From positions 1 through 64,000 of the forward strand of contig JAUCBJ010007028.1 of assembly GCA_032718475.1 (NCBI GenBank): a stretch of DNA of 64,000 nt. The letters are read 5' to 3'. Within the stretch, counting starts at the first letter, position 1, and every line of letters starts with the position of its first letter. The stretch comes from Nemertoderma westbladi. Its lineage: Eukaryota; Xenacoelomorpha; Nemertodermatida; Nemertodermatidae. The notes under the pieces are model-generated. The model was not told the origin of the DNA and made no database searches. It saw nothing but the letters and a program-made list of their open reading frames with translations. Below are positions 32,189-44,680 of this stretch, one piece after another. The position numbers and the translations under genes are program-made.

Positions 32189-34059
32189 CTATATAATGTT
32201 GAAATAGTCTAGTATCATTTTATGCTTGGTTTCGAATTTGATCGTGCTTAGGCTGTAGCAGTTTCTTATGAAATTGGAGCTGACAAGGTCATAAGGTGGG
32301 GGATTAGAAATTGACAAACGAGATTGCAGACTCTTTAAGGAGTATTCATTCAGAAAGATCGACGCGAGCCGAGGTAGGAGGAAGTGGGTCTGAGCCATCT
32401 TGTAGGTGCTGCCGAGGCCTTGGTATTTCCCCTTTGTATTGAGGTCTAGTAAGTGGCGCAGAGAAGTTTGTAGTGGATGATTTGGGCACTTCGTCAGTCT
32501 TATTAGCGTCACTATACAGAGGCGAAAAGCCGAAACCGATATTGGTGGGCAGTCCATGAGATTGTAGATTATAGTATTTGAGGTGTAAGAACCAAGGCAA
32601 AGCAGTCCTCGCATGATCTTACGATGGTAGGCATCTAGTTGTTCTAAATGGGTGGACGTCATAGCACCGACCAAGAACTGGATTTTGTACAATGCGGACG
32701 GAATCGCTACTTTATTCCATAGAGTGGCGATGGTGGAGCAGGTTAAATGTCTGGTAGTCCATCCTTGTCTCTGGAATCTCTCGCTGTACGCTGCTAAGAT
32801 ATGCATGGCGGCTTTAAGGGAATCAGCTTTGCTACATGGTATCTTAAAACCCAAAAAATTTATGTGACTGAAAGGTTCTAGCAAGGACCCGCCGATGTCT
32901 ATGAATGTTGGAATATGTGCAGGGCTACCGCTGTATATCCATCTGGTCTTAGTGGCCTCGATCTCTAATCGCAAGTTTGTGTGCTCCTTCGTTGACAACC
33001 GTTACCATTGATTCAATATCTTTTGTGGAGGAAGCCATGAGTAGTAAGTCATCGGCGTATCCAAGGCAGCCGATCAATATATCCCTGACCCTACATCCGG
33101 CGCTATTCTTCTCAAGGATGTTAAATATGTCAGCCACGTAAATATTTAATAAGGTCGGAGAGAGTAGCGACCCTTGTTTTAGGCCATGAGCGACTGGGAT
33201 TGGAGTGGATAGTATGGTGTTGTTGAATTTCAAGTAGAGCTGGGTGATACTACGTATAATAACTCATCAGGATACGACACAAATATGGGTTAAGAATATT
33301 CTGATCAAGTAATTTATTAAGAAGTATCTTGTAGTCGACACTGTCGAACGCCGATGAGATGTCTAGTTGGCAGAGGTAGACTGGAGATCCTTGTTGGCGA
33401 TAGTACTCCAGGTTCTCTAACACCAAGGAGATTATAATATCTGCACCATACTTTTTCTTATATGCGAATTGATTTTGGTTACTGAATGTATCAGAGTTCC
33501 ATAGTATTACTGCTTCCATGATCTTAGCAAATACATTTACAATCGAGATTAGTCGATAGGACTTTGGATTCAACGTATTCTTCTTCTTACCCTTGTATAT
33601 GTAGTTGACTACAGTGCTACCAAATGAAGTAGGGGCCTGTCCGAGGCGGATCAATTCGTTTAGTAGTTTAGCAATGATACTGCAGATTGGGTTGTTGTCG
33701 GGATCTAAGTGTAAAATATGTTCTACAACAAGAGAATTACTATCGGGTGACTTACCCAGTGACAGTTGCGAAACTGCTCTCTGGACAGTGCTGGGGGAAA
33801 AAGAAGGACATGTTGAGTTGCGGCAGGAGTGATCTAGCCTGGCGTTAATATCATCAAAAGAAGAGTTGTTGCGCCGGGAGCCTTCAAGTAAATTATTGAA
33901 TATCGTGCATTGGACTTCCTCTGGTACCTTAACTGGCGACTTATTTTTGTTGAAATAATTCCAGAATTTGCTTGGGTTGCGTTGGTGGAGTGTGGCCTTA
34001 TTGGCCAGGTTTGAGTTTACAAACTGTTTGTTCAGGAAGTTGCGCAGGCTTCGTGTCAT
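32189..34059 (-). pseudogene. LINE C reverse transcriptase
   Basis: 34059-33250 (269 codons) holds the pre-RT helices and RT blocks ending CQLDISSAFDSVDYKILLNK. After a small shift, 33233-32949 gives HGLKQGSLLSPTLLNIYVAD and the catalytic LGYADDLLLMASS. 32998-32189 is the C-terminal region, with YHRKIMRGLLCLGS. The three frames overlap by short distances, so few lesions separate them from a continuous protein. Confidence 0.82.
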
Positions 34060-34739
34060 ACGTTTTGATTCCTTGAATGCGGCTCCAATTGGGTCGTCAT
34101 CCCCCTTTCCACGTTGGTGTCACCCATTGTAGAGTCATCACCCGATCCACTAGTTTCTGCGATATAATCCAGTGATTTTTCGATTTATGGTGTGGCTTAC
34201 AAATTGGGATATGGGCCATGGCGGCAGAGCGTATGATGTCCGGTATGTTTACGGCCATGAAATATAAAGTATCCTGATCCCAATTAGTCACGTTCTCTAT
34301 TTTGGAGACAATTTTCTCCAGTTTTGATTTGACCTCTGTGTTGTATTTTTGTAGGTGGTCTGGTGTTACCTTCTTCCAATTAAGTCTAATGTAGGGAGTG
34401 CCCTTTGCAGTTGGGAGGCAGCGTTTGGAGGGGATGGTATTAGTCGCAAATGTAAGTCGATTTGAGCAATGATGGGAACGTGGTCAGACGTGTTGTCTGC
34501 AGGACGGGGGTTGTGTACGATGCCTGAAATCAGATTGGTAGTTGTAGTGTTGCAGATGATATGGTCAATGTAGGATATCCCATCCCCATTGTGGAAGAAG
34601 ATAAATCATGGGCCACTAAACTCCTGAAATGTGTCAATGGCAGCGATGTTGTTTCCCAATAGGAATGTGTTGAGGTCAGACCCGTGGTGATGCATTAGAG
34701 TGTGTGTGACGTTTACCTTGCAGTGGGCCAATGTCGGCG

Positions 34740-35216
34740 TTAGCATCCATGAGGATAATCGGTGTTGCATACTTGTGTTCGTCTAGGACTGACTTGAAGT
34801 CTACCTATGAAGTCAGTGTAGGCTGTAATGCCTTTACCTGCATCTGGGGCATAGCATGATAAAAACATAGCAGACTGGTTATTGATTTCGGTGACAATAC
34901 CAACGATGTTATCCCCAGATTCAACTTTTGAATAACTCTTGACCTTGCTCTTAGAGAAGAAAAGAGCGGCGCCACCTGCACCTCTACAACGTTTTCCATT
35001 ACTCATTAAATTGCTTACAATGGATTTGCAGTTAAACCCATCGGCAAACTCGTTTAAAAGCTCCTGGCATTCTACCTGATCGAGCCAGTGCTCCTTTATA
35101 GCAAATATGTCGCATTGGTCTAGTATGTCTCTAACATAGTCCGAGTTCGAAGAGAATCCGTGACAGTTAAATGTACCTACTCTCAACCCATTAAGACTAG
35201 TTGAATTGACAGACAT
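34740..35216 (-). pseudogene. LINE C APE endonuclease
   Basis: A 158-codon frame begins at an ATG with GLRVGTFNCHGF (the first Asn of the APE fold), then AIKEHWLDQVE (metal-binding Glu; usually QEHWL) and SCYAPDAGKG. It breaks at 34740 before the GDFN and SDH motifs. Downstream, to 34060, minus-strand traces continue in several frames, for example 34291-34097. Confidence 0.75.
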
Positions 35217-35379
35217 GGTGGGGTTCTCCCTATTTCTAGAAATTAATGATTGTGTATACGTTCCGTAGACGGCGCGCCCTGCACTGTCAATGTTAAACTC
35301 TATGGGTAGTGTTCCCTGGTCTCGAGGTGGGTTTCGGGTTAATAGTTAAACTGCTGCGGTCGGTCCATTTGTTGCTTTG

Positions 35380-35960
35380 ACGTAGGTGCTGAGTCCAGCT
35401 GGAAGAGTTGTCACACTGATTACTAACGCGTTGGTTACTGTCACGATTATGTTGAGACCAGCTTGGAGGGTTGTCATGACATCTGAAAGGGTTGTCACGC
35501 TGATTACTAACACGCTGACTACTGTCACAATTATGTTGAGTCTAGCAAGGAGGGTTCTCAAGCTGATTACTAACACGCAGAGTACTGACACGATCGTGTT
35601 GAGTCCAGCTGGGAAGGTTGTGACGCTGATTACTAACATGCTGATTACTGTCACGGACATGTTGAGGCCAGTTGGTAGGGTTGTCACGCTGATTGCGGCT
35701 GAAAGGGTTGACACGCTGATTACTAACACGCCGACTACTGTCACTATTCTGTTGCGTCCAGATAACAGGATTGTCACGCTGAATATAGGTGGAAGGGTTC
35801 TCACGCTGGTTCCTAACACGCTGACTACTATCACGATAGTGTTGGGTCAAGCTGACAGGGTTGTCACGCTGGTTGCAGCTGGAAGGCTTGTCACGACGCT
35901 GATTGTAGCTGGAGGGGTTGTCACGCTGGTCATTACTATCGCGATCGTGTTGAGTCCATC
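35380..35960. repeat. 63-bp minisatellite at the 5' end of BEL copy 2 gag
   Basis: About nine diverged units containing GTTGTCACGCTGATTACTAA, then CACGCTGACTACTGTCACGA and TGTTGAGTCCAGCTGG. The 63-bp period is divisible by three and stop-free in several frames, giving a Val/Thr/Leu-rich peptide on the plus strand and an Asn-Gln-Arg-Asp-Asn-Pro-rich one on the minus strand. Which strand was ever coding is unclear. Confidence 0.85.
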
Positions 35961-35969
35961 TGGGAGTCC

Positions 35970-38660
35970 ATCCAAATTCCCTTTGCACAGTACTAAACTG
36001 CCTGTACCCGGTGGAACAGCCCAAGAGAATGTCCCTGTCCTGGACGCCGAGAGAGCAATCCAAGATTTGTCTCCCTTCGTCCCGCGTCTGCCCGCTACTA
36101 TGTTGGCGACTCCCGCTTCGGCGGTCGAGTGGGTAGATGAGGGACGGCAGGAGATGGGTCTCTTGCTCGGACAGCTGAGGGAACAACGGGAATGTTCCTC
36201 CCGGCAGGTCCGAGATTTAGAAGGGACTGTCCACCAGCTCAAGGGAACCATAAGGGAAAGTAGGTTAGAGTTGCAAGAAGTGCAGCAAAGTATCGCGCTA
36301 GAACGCAACAAACTAGTAAATATACAAAAGAGTATACCAACTCCCCCTGTAACCATGTGTCAACCTGTTAGGTCTGAAGTATTTCATGCGCAAGGTGTGG
36401 AGCTTATACACATCTATACTGCTGTGAAGTAGAAACTCCTACAGTAAACCCTATAAAGGGTAATTATAAACCTGTTGATAATGATATTCCCTATAGACCT
36501 GATAATAATCCGAGAAATTTATATACCGATAATTCGATATTAAATAACACGATGGCCCAAGAAAGCTTTACGCGTCAGATGGCTATAACAGAAGCCCGCC
36601 AAGCGGTCAAAGTGGTAGAGATTGTCAAATTCAATGGAGATGAGATGAAATGGTTACCTTTTAATGAATATTATAAAGATAACATACAGAACTCTGTACT
36701 ATCTAACAGAGAGAAACTAAGATTCCTCATCGAATGTTTGGAAGGACCTCCCAAGTTAATGGCGTTAAAGTTTATTGGACATCCAGATGGATTAAGACAA
36801 GTTTGGGATAAATTAAACATCAGGTATGGTAATAGGAATAACATAGCTAAGTATTTGTATGCAAAATTGGTAGCCCCCCGAAAGTTCGTTAGTAGCGGGA
36901 TTATAGAGTTTTTCAATGAGATTCAGGAGGTCTGTAGACAATTGGATTGGCTAGGTAAGTCTCATGAATATGAGAGTTCCATGGTTATTGGAGCCGTAGC
37001 CTCTACTTTACCAAAGGGTGGAGTAGGTACACGCTGGGACAAGAAAGTGTTGTATATGATGGAGCAGCAACGACAAGACCCTACCATGGCTGATATCATG
37101 TCCTTCTTGGATGGAGAAGTAAAATTACAACTCATAAAGCAGTCCAGAGAGAAAACACCGGAAAATAAGGTAAGTGAGAAACCCGTTGCTAGGAGAAAAG
37201 TAACCTCAGTGTGTTATACTGACAATGGCAAAAGCCAAGCTTCTCAAGAAGAGGACAGCGGAAAAGACACTGAAAGATCTTACTATGTTAACAAAACACC
37301 AAAAGACATAAGTAAATACAAGTCTCGAACCAATGATAGGAGAGAACAGGTTGCCAAGACTCCTCCTCAGTCTCCTAACAGAATTCACGGAAGAAAGTCC
37401 GATGGAAGAACGAGAGTGCATAACGTTATCAAAGGTAAAGTGAGTAACATCAAACCAAAATGTGCGCTGTGCGACGGGCCCCACCGTTTGAGTGCGTGTG
37501 CTGAGTTCCTAAAGAAATCCCTGGTAGATAGACGTGAAGTCATGTGGGATAAGCGGTTATGTTATAATTGCCTCAGACAAGGACACCAACGGAGAACCTG
37601 TTACTCCGACATAAGGTGTGCAAAGTGTGGTGCGAAACATCACATCTTGTTACACAGTGAATTCGAACGAAACAGCCCGAGTCAGGTAAGTGAGCCCGAA
37701 TTACATGTCCCATTCAGTGATGTGAATGACACTGACCAAAGTTCTGAGATGGAAGGATTCTATACGGACAAATTCTCCGATGCAAACAAATCTTGTTACC
37801 TAATAAATACCGCAGTGTATCGAGCACTTACGTATGAAAAGGAAACCGACAGTGAGTCCCCCCTAACTACTCTTGATCGACAACCATCTTGGAAAGCACC
37901 AACTTCCAACGTAGGAATCCGAGAATTTCCCGTAGTACAAGTGAGAGTCCACGGTCCTGACAAAAGTTATATAGTGAACGCCCTCCTTGACTCCGGCAGC
38001 ACAGGAACATTCATCAACCAAGAACTAGCCAAAGACATCTTTGCTGGACAACCCAAATTCCGAACTAAGTTAAACATGTCAGGAATTATGCAGGTTTGGA
38101 AATCTACAATAATTGCAGATTATTATGTAGGTGCGTTGTCCACCCCCCAGGATAAATTAGGAGAACAAAGTATAAGGTCAGTAAAAATGGTGGCGATAAA
38201 GAACTTCGCTACTAGCCCAGTAGAACCTTATAACTGGGATGAGGATGAGTGCACCCAGCAGCTTAAGATACCTCGATTCCAAACAGACTATCCTGGAGTG
38301 CAAATACTCATCGGCCAAAACGCGCATGAAGCGCTAGAGACATTGGAGAAACGGCCTGCTCAACCACAGTCACTACAAACCTATGCGGTAAGAACTAGAG
38401 TAGGTTGGTACTTTACTGGCCCTTCCCGTAGAACTCTCCTGGAAAGGTTACCCAAAGAACTGGTCTACCAAGTAAAGGAATGGGACGTGGAGAGCAGTGA
38501 GGTGGACGATCTAACTGAGGGAACACCATACTCCTCAGATAATGACGATATCTACCAACTCCTTGACGAAGAGAATGCAATCGACCTACTTATGGAAAAC
38601 AAAACTTGGCAAAAACCAAGTGAACCTATGTCAACTCGTTCGCCCATCAGGACATATTAA
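35970..38660 (+). pseudogene. BEL copy 2 gag-protease
   Basis: The N-terminal frame (to 36432) ends in a coiled coil around GLLLGQLREQRECSSRQVRD. A shift near 36426 joins it in phase to the 702-codon frame counted from 36552. That frame has the DUF1759-type capsid region (VKFNGDEMKWLPFNEYY, LECLEGPPKLMALKF-like block), a first cysteine cluster CALCDGPHRLSAC, the knuckle CYNCLRQGHQRRTC and CAKCGAKHHILLH. The aspartic protease active site is NALLDSGSTGTFINQEL, with DSG intact. The frame ends at 38660; the pol frame overlaps it from about 38540, so a programmed or mutational shift lies between them. Gag forms the particle, knuckles bind RNA, and protease cuts the polyprotein. Confidence 0.85.
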
Positions 38661-38730
38661 CTACAACGACGAACTGAATGATGTGATAGATCGCTACAAT
38701 GCGAGGACTCGGGACGAACTCGCCGTATGA

Positions 38731-41700
38731 TTCTTTACTCAAGAGGCTGTAGAGCCCAATTCCTACGATAAGGCCCTATCGGTAGAAGAAGAAAGAGCCA
38801 AGCAGATCCAGGAGACAACTACACGTTTTCTAAAAGATCAAGGTAGATATGAAATCGGCCTACCATTTCGAAAACGAGAACCTAGATTTATAAACAACCG
38901 ACCCTTGGCGGAGAAAAGAATCGCTCAATTACATCGACTCCTTATGGCAAATGCTTCAGCTAAAAAAATGTACCAAACTCAGTTGAAGAAATTTATTAAC
39001 AAAGGATATGCGGAGCGAGTACTGGAAGATACACCCATAACTAAGAGAACGTACTATCTAACACATCATTACGTTCCCAAACCCGGTAAACCTCATAAAG
39101 TACGAGTCGTATTTGATGGCTCCGCCCTATACATGGGCCAATCCCTCAATTCCGAGTTGTTACCAGGACCCAACTTACTCCAACCCTTGTTGGGAATACT
39201 TTTAAGATTAAGACAATATTCCATCGCGTTCGCCTCCGATATAGAAGGAATGTTCTTACAAGTCAAGGCGCTGGATAGGGATAGAGACAGCCTAAGATTT
39301 CTGTGGTGGCCTGAAGGAGATCTCAACCAGAAACCGGTGGAGTACTGGATGACCATACAGGCTTTTGGGATCATCTCAAGCCCTTCAAACGCCTGCTCAG
39401 TGGTGCGGACCACTGCTGATGACAACTGGCACGCCTTCTCTAAAGAGGTGATTGACAACATCAAACGGGATATATACATGGACGACAATTTAAATTCCCT
39501 TCCATCAGTAGAAGAAGCCATTGATGTCGCCAAAGGAACGGTAGAGTGCTTGAAAAGAGGTGGATTTCAATTGACTAAATTCACCAGCAACTCCCGTGAG
39601 TTTCTGGAATCAATACCGGTAGAAGACCGAGGAGCGAAAGACCTAGACCTAATAAAAGACGATCTTCCAGAAACCAAGACGCTTGGCTTGAAGTGGGACA
39701 CGAAGAGAAATATCCTGTTTTTTCAGCTAAAACAGCGAGATAATCCAGTTTGGACCAAACGGATTTGTTTAAGTATCCTGAGCACTTATTTCGATCCATT
39801 GGGATTTATCAGCCCAGTTATATTGATTGCTCGGAGTTTAGTACAACAAATGTGGCTCGAAAACCACTCATGGGACGATCCACTTAAGGGAGAACTATTA
39901 AAGAGGTGGATGAAATGGGAAGATTCTCTACCAGCCATCGAGAACTTTATAATTTCCCATTCATATTTTGGTCATGTTCTCCCTACGTATTCCTATCAAC
40001 TCCATGTGTTTGGAGACGCCAGCGATATGGGAATAGGTATAGTAGCATACTTGCGAGTCGAAACTCCTGATGGAATCAAAGTCGCCTTGGTTACCTCTAA
40101 GGCATTGATTAACAACAAGTTGAAGGTTCCTCGGGCGGAGTTAAAAGCGGCTCTTTACGCTACAGCCATCGGCCGGAATGTAACAGAACAGATCGACTAT
40201 CCACTGGAGAAAACTGTTTATTGGACCGACGCTTTACTCGTGTTGGAGTATATAACAAATGAATTCTGTCAGTTTAGCGTCTTTGTTACCAACAGAGTAG
40301 CCATTATTCTTAGCCGCACAAAGATAGATCAATGGAGACATTGCCCTGGTACGATTAATCCAGCCGACATCGCCTCCAGGGGAGCAACTCCACAGGAACT
40401 GATAGATACTCCAGATTGGTTGGGTGGACCCGACTTCCTGAGCAAGGAAGACGATGAATGGCCTCCTCACCTTACTACGGCGGAGATTAGACAAGCCAAG
40501 GGAGCGGAGAAAGTCAAACCTAAAACCCGGGCAAGTAAATTGAAGTTATTTAAACCGGTGATAGATCTGTCGGTACTACACACTTCCGGAGACAACGCTT
40601 TGGATCCACAATCCCACGCCACAAATAAGTCTGTTGTGGAAATCAGAGATAGAGATTGGAAATCTGGAACACCAGACGTCTCGCAAGAACTCTCACCCCT
40701 GCTGCAGAGAGCAATACATCACTATAGTTCCTGGAATCGGCTCTGCAAGGCCGTCACATATTTAAAGCGATGTTTTCATCATCACTACTCCAGGACGAAG
40801 ACCACTAGTGATACCGCTCCATTGACATCTGCACAAGTTCATGTTGTTAAAGATCTTCCCAAATATAAGATATCCGACCGGTTTCTAAAGGAGAAGATCA
40901 GTTACCAGGAGCATGAAGAAACCAATAAGCAGATACTGAGACTCCTGCAATGTTATGAAGATTCCGATAAGTATTTCCTGTTGTTGAGAAATCCACAGAT
41001 GCGCTTAAGGGATCGTTTCTCTAGCACAATGATAGATGGGTTAATACGTGTTGGAGGAAGACTCACTAATGCTCCATTATCCTTTGACACTAAATTTCCC
41101 ATCCTCATTAGAAATATTGAAATACAAATCAAGATGATTGTAGATGTTCACAGTAAACTTTACCACGCTGGTAGAGAATGAGTTCTTAGCGAAATCCAAA
41201 CTCGCTATTATTTTTATAAACCCCGTAGAGCTCTGAACCAAGTTCTTAGGAACTGCATACCCTGTAGGAAAGCATTCAGTAGGCCTTTAACACAGCGAGA
41301 GGCAGAATTACCTAGGGAACGAGTAAGCTTCTATGAACCACCCTTTACTAATACCGGTGTGGATTTATTTGGCCCTATTGAAGTATATCGTGCTAGAACT
41401 ATAGTCAAGAGATGGTGTGTCATCTTTGTCTGCATGACTTGTAGAGCTATCCATCTCGATATGGTGAACGATCTATCTACCAACAGCTTCGTATTAAGTT
41501 TATGCCGACAGATCGCTCGCTTCGGAACTAGCAACACGATGAGATCGGATAAGGGAACAAACTTCATTGGTGCCAACAACGAAATTCAGGCTTACGTAAA
41601 GGATTGGAACCAAAGACAGGTGGACGATCAGCTAAGGATAACAGCGTCTAGCTGGACCTTCAATGCCGCCAACGCCCCTTGGTGGGGAGGAAGTCGGGAG

Positions 41701-42360
41701 AGATTAATTAGAAGTGTAAAGACTGCATTTCACTTTATAGTGCCGTGCCGCGCGTATCTCACCGACAAACTTTTGCGGACGTTAATGGAGGAAATCGCCG
41801 CCTATCTCAACGAGAGACCGCTTATGCCAGTCTCATCGAGTCCCGATTCCCTGGAAGCGCTAACACCCATGCACTTCCTACCGAAGAAACCTGTAGCCAT
41901 GCTCCCACGATCAGAGATCACAGACGGAGACGAATACTGCCGTCAAACTTGGCAACTTATGCAGTTGCTATCCCGTTGTTTTGCTGACCATTTCGAAAAA
42001 CATTATCTGCCCACGCTACAACTTCGAACTAAGTGGTTTGCGCAGCAAGAAAACGTCAGCGCCGGAGACATGGTGCTTATTGTGGATTCAGACCTTCCAC
42101 GTAAGCGGTGGCAGACAGGTCGTATCATCGAGACTCACATCTCGGATGATGGTTTGGTGCGCTCGGTAGAACTCGTCGTCATGCGGCGTAACTTTAAGAA
42201 ACCGGGAATAATCTTCGAGACGCAACAGCTCAACCGCCCAGTTGGTTGTTTATGTTTACTAAAAAGAGACCAAGAACTCTCCGGAAACTATGGAAGGCAA
42301 GATACTCTTCCCACGACCACCTCCCTAATTCCTCAAACATCTAGGGGCTCCCCAACGTGA
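38731..42360 (+). pseudogene. BEL copy 2 reverse transcriptase, RNase H and integrase
   Basis: One frame from a TGA at 38728 to the stop at 42360, broken only by TGA at 41179 in place of a likely Arg codon. Reverse transcriptase: VRVVFDGSA, AFASDIEGMFLQV, and catalytic DIYMDDNLNSL. RNase H keeps all four acidic residues: VFGDASDMG, VPRAELKAAL, YWTDALLVLEY, NPADIASRG. Integrase: zinc-binding His pair in DVHSKLYHAGRE and CIPCRK, then Asp in GVDLFGPIEV, Asp in RSDKGTNF and Glu in GGSRERLI. The C-terminal domain has AGDMVLIVD and LPRKRWQTGRI. The small number of lesions points to a fairly young copy. Confidence 0.9.
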
Positions 42361-43560
42361 TAGCGTATGGAGTGGGTGTGTGACTATATTATTTTATCTA
42401 TTTTATTATTTTATATATATCTCTATGTATGTATTATTATGTACTTTTATTATAATTGTTTTATTTAATTTTATTTAGTAGAATGTTATTTTAGAGATTA
42501 TTTAGTAGATTAGTGCAATATATTAACCCTATTCCACCTGGGGTTGGGCAGAATCTGCCCAACACTTTTTATTTTTAGAAATTCATGATGATGATTTTTA
42601 TGTATTATTATGAAATTTATTGACTTTTCCTAGAATTTAATTGGCTTTCTGATGGTAACAAAATATTTTTTTCATCATTTATACTTTTTGTGCTATGTTG
42701 TGTTTTTCATATCATAGTCACATTTTTTTATTATAATATATTTATTAGCCTAACTGGTAGAAAAGATAATCCCTGGTTGGATAGTTCCCCTGGTCAACAA
42801 GCTAGAATACAACCAATTACGGTCCAGGACATTCACTTGGCTGGGTTGTAAAGTTAAATTCAAACACGAGATTGTCTACTGCTTGGATTAGTACACATCA
42901 ATCACATTATTTTTTAATAACAAAATACTAAACTGACAGATAAGCAAGCAATAAGTCTACTAGGATAAAACAACAACCACCATTGAAACCAGTATATTCC
43001 TAATGTAATACAGCAGACATAAACAGAGGTGAATAAATCTATTCAATAACAGCACCCCTGCAAGCAAAATTTTCACTTGGGATGACTGGCAGAGTTAGGC
43101 AGACAGTGGTGTTGGGAGGAGTATGTATAGTATTATCTCATCTTTTTACTATAATGGGTTATCTTCATGATAATTAATTTATATGGATATATTATTTAAA
43201 ATTATGAATATATAAAACTCAGAACAGATGCATTATATATTTTTCTATAAACCTGCGAAAATTTGGAAAGTTTTGATAAAATTATCATTACTTTTTAGTG
43301 TATAATAAACTGTTGGGCATATTATGCCCAACCCCAGGTGGAATCTCGGACAAAAGAGCCCAGGTGGAATAGGGTTAATGTTTATTACTTAATTACATAT
43401 CTATTATATATTTAGTGTGACGACGAGAAATAATTCTTTTATCTTTCCTTACTGTCCGTATTATATTATAAATGCGAGACTACAGTAAGATGACATGTCC
43501 GTACTTATTAAAGTACAATAAAGCTCCTACTATATTTAAGTATTATTGGTAGGCAGAGTA
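42361..43560 (+). repeat. Presumed 3' LTR of BEL copy 2, split by a MITE
   Basis: A short purine-rich stretch, TATGGAGTGGG, at 42365-42375 could be the polypurine tract, followed by TGTGTGACTATATT as an LTR start. A TATA-like TTTATATATATC lies at 42411. The poly(A) signal AATAAA lies near 43519. The MITE at 42523-43378 interrupts it. There is no second LTR in the window for comparison, so the 3' limit is a guess. Confidence 0.45.
42523..43378. mobile_element. piggyBac-like MITE, 856 bp
   Basis: Left end TTAACCCTATTCCACCTGGG, right end CCCAGGTGGAATAGGGTTAA, perfect inverted ends with TTAA at both sides. Each end carries a subterminal hairpin: GTTGGGCAGAATCTGCCCAAC on the left and GTTGGGCATATTATGCCCAAC on the right. 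A second CCAGGTGGAAT copy lies inside the right end. No transposase is coded, so it would depend on an autonomous relative. Confidence 0.85.
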
Positions 43561-44680
43561 TTAGGAATGCAAAGTTCAGATCCTCGTGTCTCGGCTAAAC
43601 CAAGCTCTGGGTAGACCTTGGAAACGACTTGCCTCTTCACACTGACATTGCTTCGTGCGATATTGCTCTTCTACCTTATATTAAATAATACATATAGTAG
43701 CGTGATGTCCCTTTAACAGTAGCGTAAAACGCAAAATAAACCTGTTAAACCTTTGACCATCTGTAATTCTAGTTGATTAAGATATCGCGGTACCCACCGA
43801 TATACTTGAAAGACAATAATTTAGAATCAGTGGTTAACGTCCCCAGACAAGTTCTGGAATAAAATTGTGTTTATTCTAACATCAAATAATAAAACTTACG
43901 GGAATAAATTTAAATTCATATTTTAATGAATTCAATAAATTGTCATTTTATGCAATTTATAACATTCCCAAAATTCCATTAATTAATAGATCACGAGAGC
44001 GGGGATTTACCCTATTGAGTGTATTAGAGTACGAGAATCTCCAATATATAGTCAATAGCCGACAAAATTCATAAAATCATGTATAAAGAGGATATTGACA
44101 ATCAAAGAATTACTATTAAATAGCATCCCAGATCTGTATGCATTGAGAATTACCCTAATTCTACCGCTAGCTTCCCATAATGTCACCATAGCAACACCCA
44201 TGCTAGAATTAGAAGCAAGTTAAAAAGAACAATAGAAAGCTTGCCCCATTGCATAACATAGGGAATACATAGCACACTGGTAGTATCCAAGGATACATAA
44301 TAATAACGTGGCATTCTGGAAGGCACTGACTAACGGACAAATGGCCTGTATGTGTACAATTGATGACAGTTGTGTGGAATTTGGGCGTTTATAGGTGAAT
44401 GTTACTACTAAAGTGTGTTTACAGTAGCGAGTCGCAATTGTGAAAGTAGCCCTAACTCTACCGAAAGAACCTGAAGTGAATCTAAGCCTTTGGGATGGTC
44501 AGTGGAGTGACTTGTGCCGGTTATCGTTGTCGTGGTGTAACTACACGTTGGCGAAAACACCGCGACGACGGTACATCGGTGCTGAGAATCCCACTGTCCG
44601 GGGGCAGAGAGGGGTAGGCAGCGACGCCCGCTCGCCTAAATATAAACTCATTATAATATTAATAAACTCAGATAGCAGAT
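43561..44680. other. Non-coding stretch upstream of the unknown zinc-knuckle gene
   Basis: AT-rich to about 44400, then mixed composition. A short plus frame (44440-44703) is open but overlaps the next gene in another frame and has no recognisable domain. The 5' part of the unknown element must begin somewhere here. I could not find a boundary or a copy of the terminal repeat. Confidence 0.5.

Larger units (their letters stand above)
32189..35216 (-). mobile_element. LINE C (APE-type non-LTR retrotransposon)
   Basis: A minus-strand element with endonuclease (35216-34740), a broken middle part (34740-34060) and reverse transcriptase (34059-32189). It ends just upstream of BEL copy 2. The endonuclease starts at its ATG, so the coding part is near full length. 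A separate lineage from LINE A and LINE B, judged by the RT motifs. Confidence 0.8.
35960..43560 (+). mobile_element. BEL/Pao LTR retrotransposon, copy 2 (nearly intact pol)
   Basis: Plus-strand gag-protease and pol frames with all main domains, followed by a presumed 3' LTR that contains a later MITE. No matching 5' LTR is visible: a minisatellite and LINE C occupy the place where it should be. Only four coding lesions are seen: a frameshift at about 36426, one at about 38640, and TGA codons at 38728 and 41179. Confidence 0.85.

Noticed and set aside
35542-36186. Minus-strand 214-codon Asn/Gln/Arg-rich frame
   Set aside because: It lies over the 63-bp minisatellite and the plus-strand gag coiled coil. 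The plus frame joins gag in phase, so the minus frame is probably a by-product of the period.
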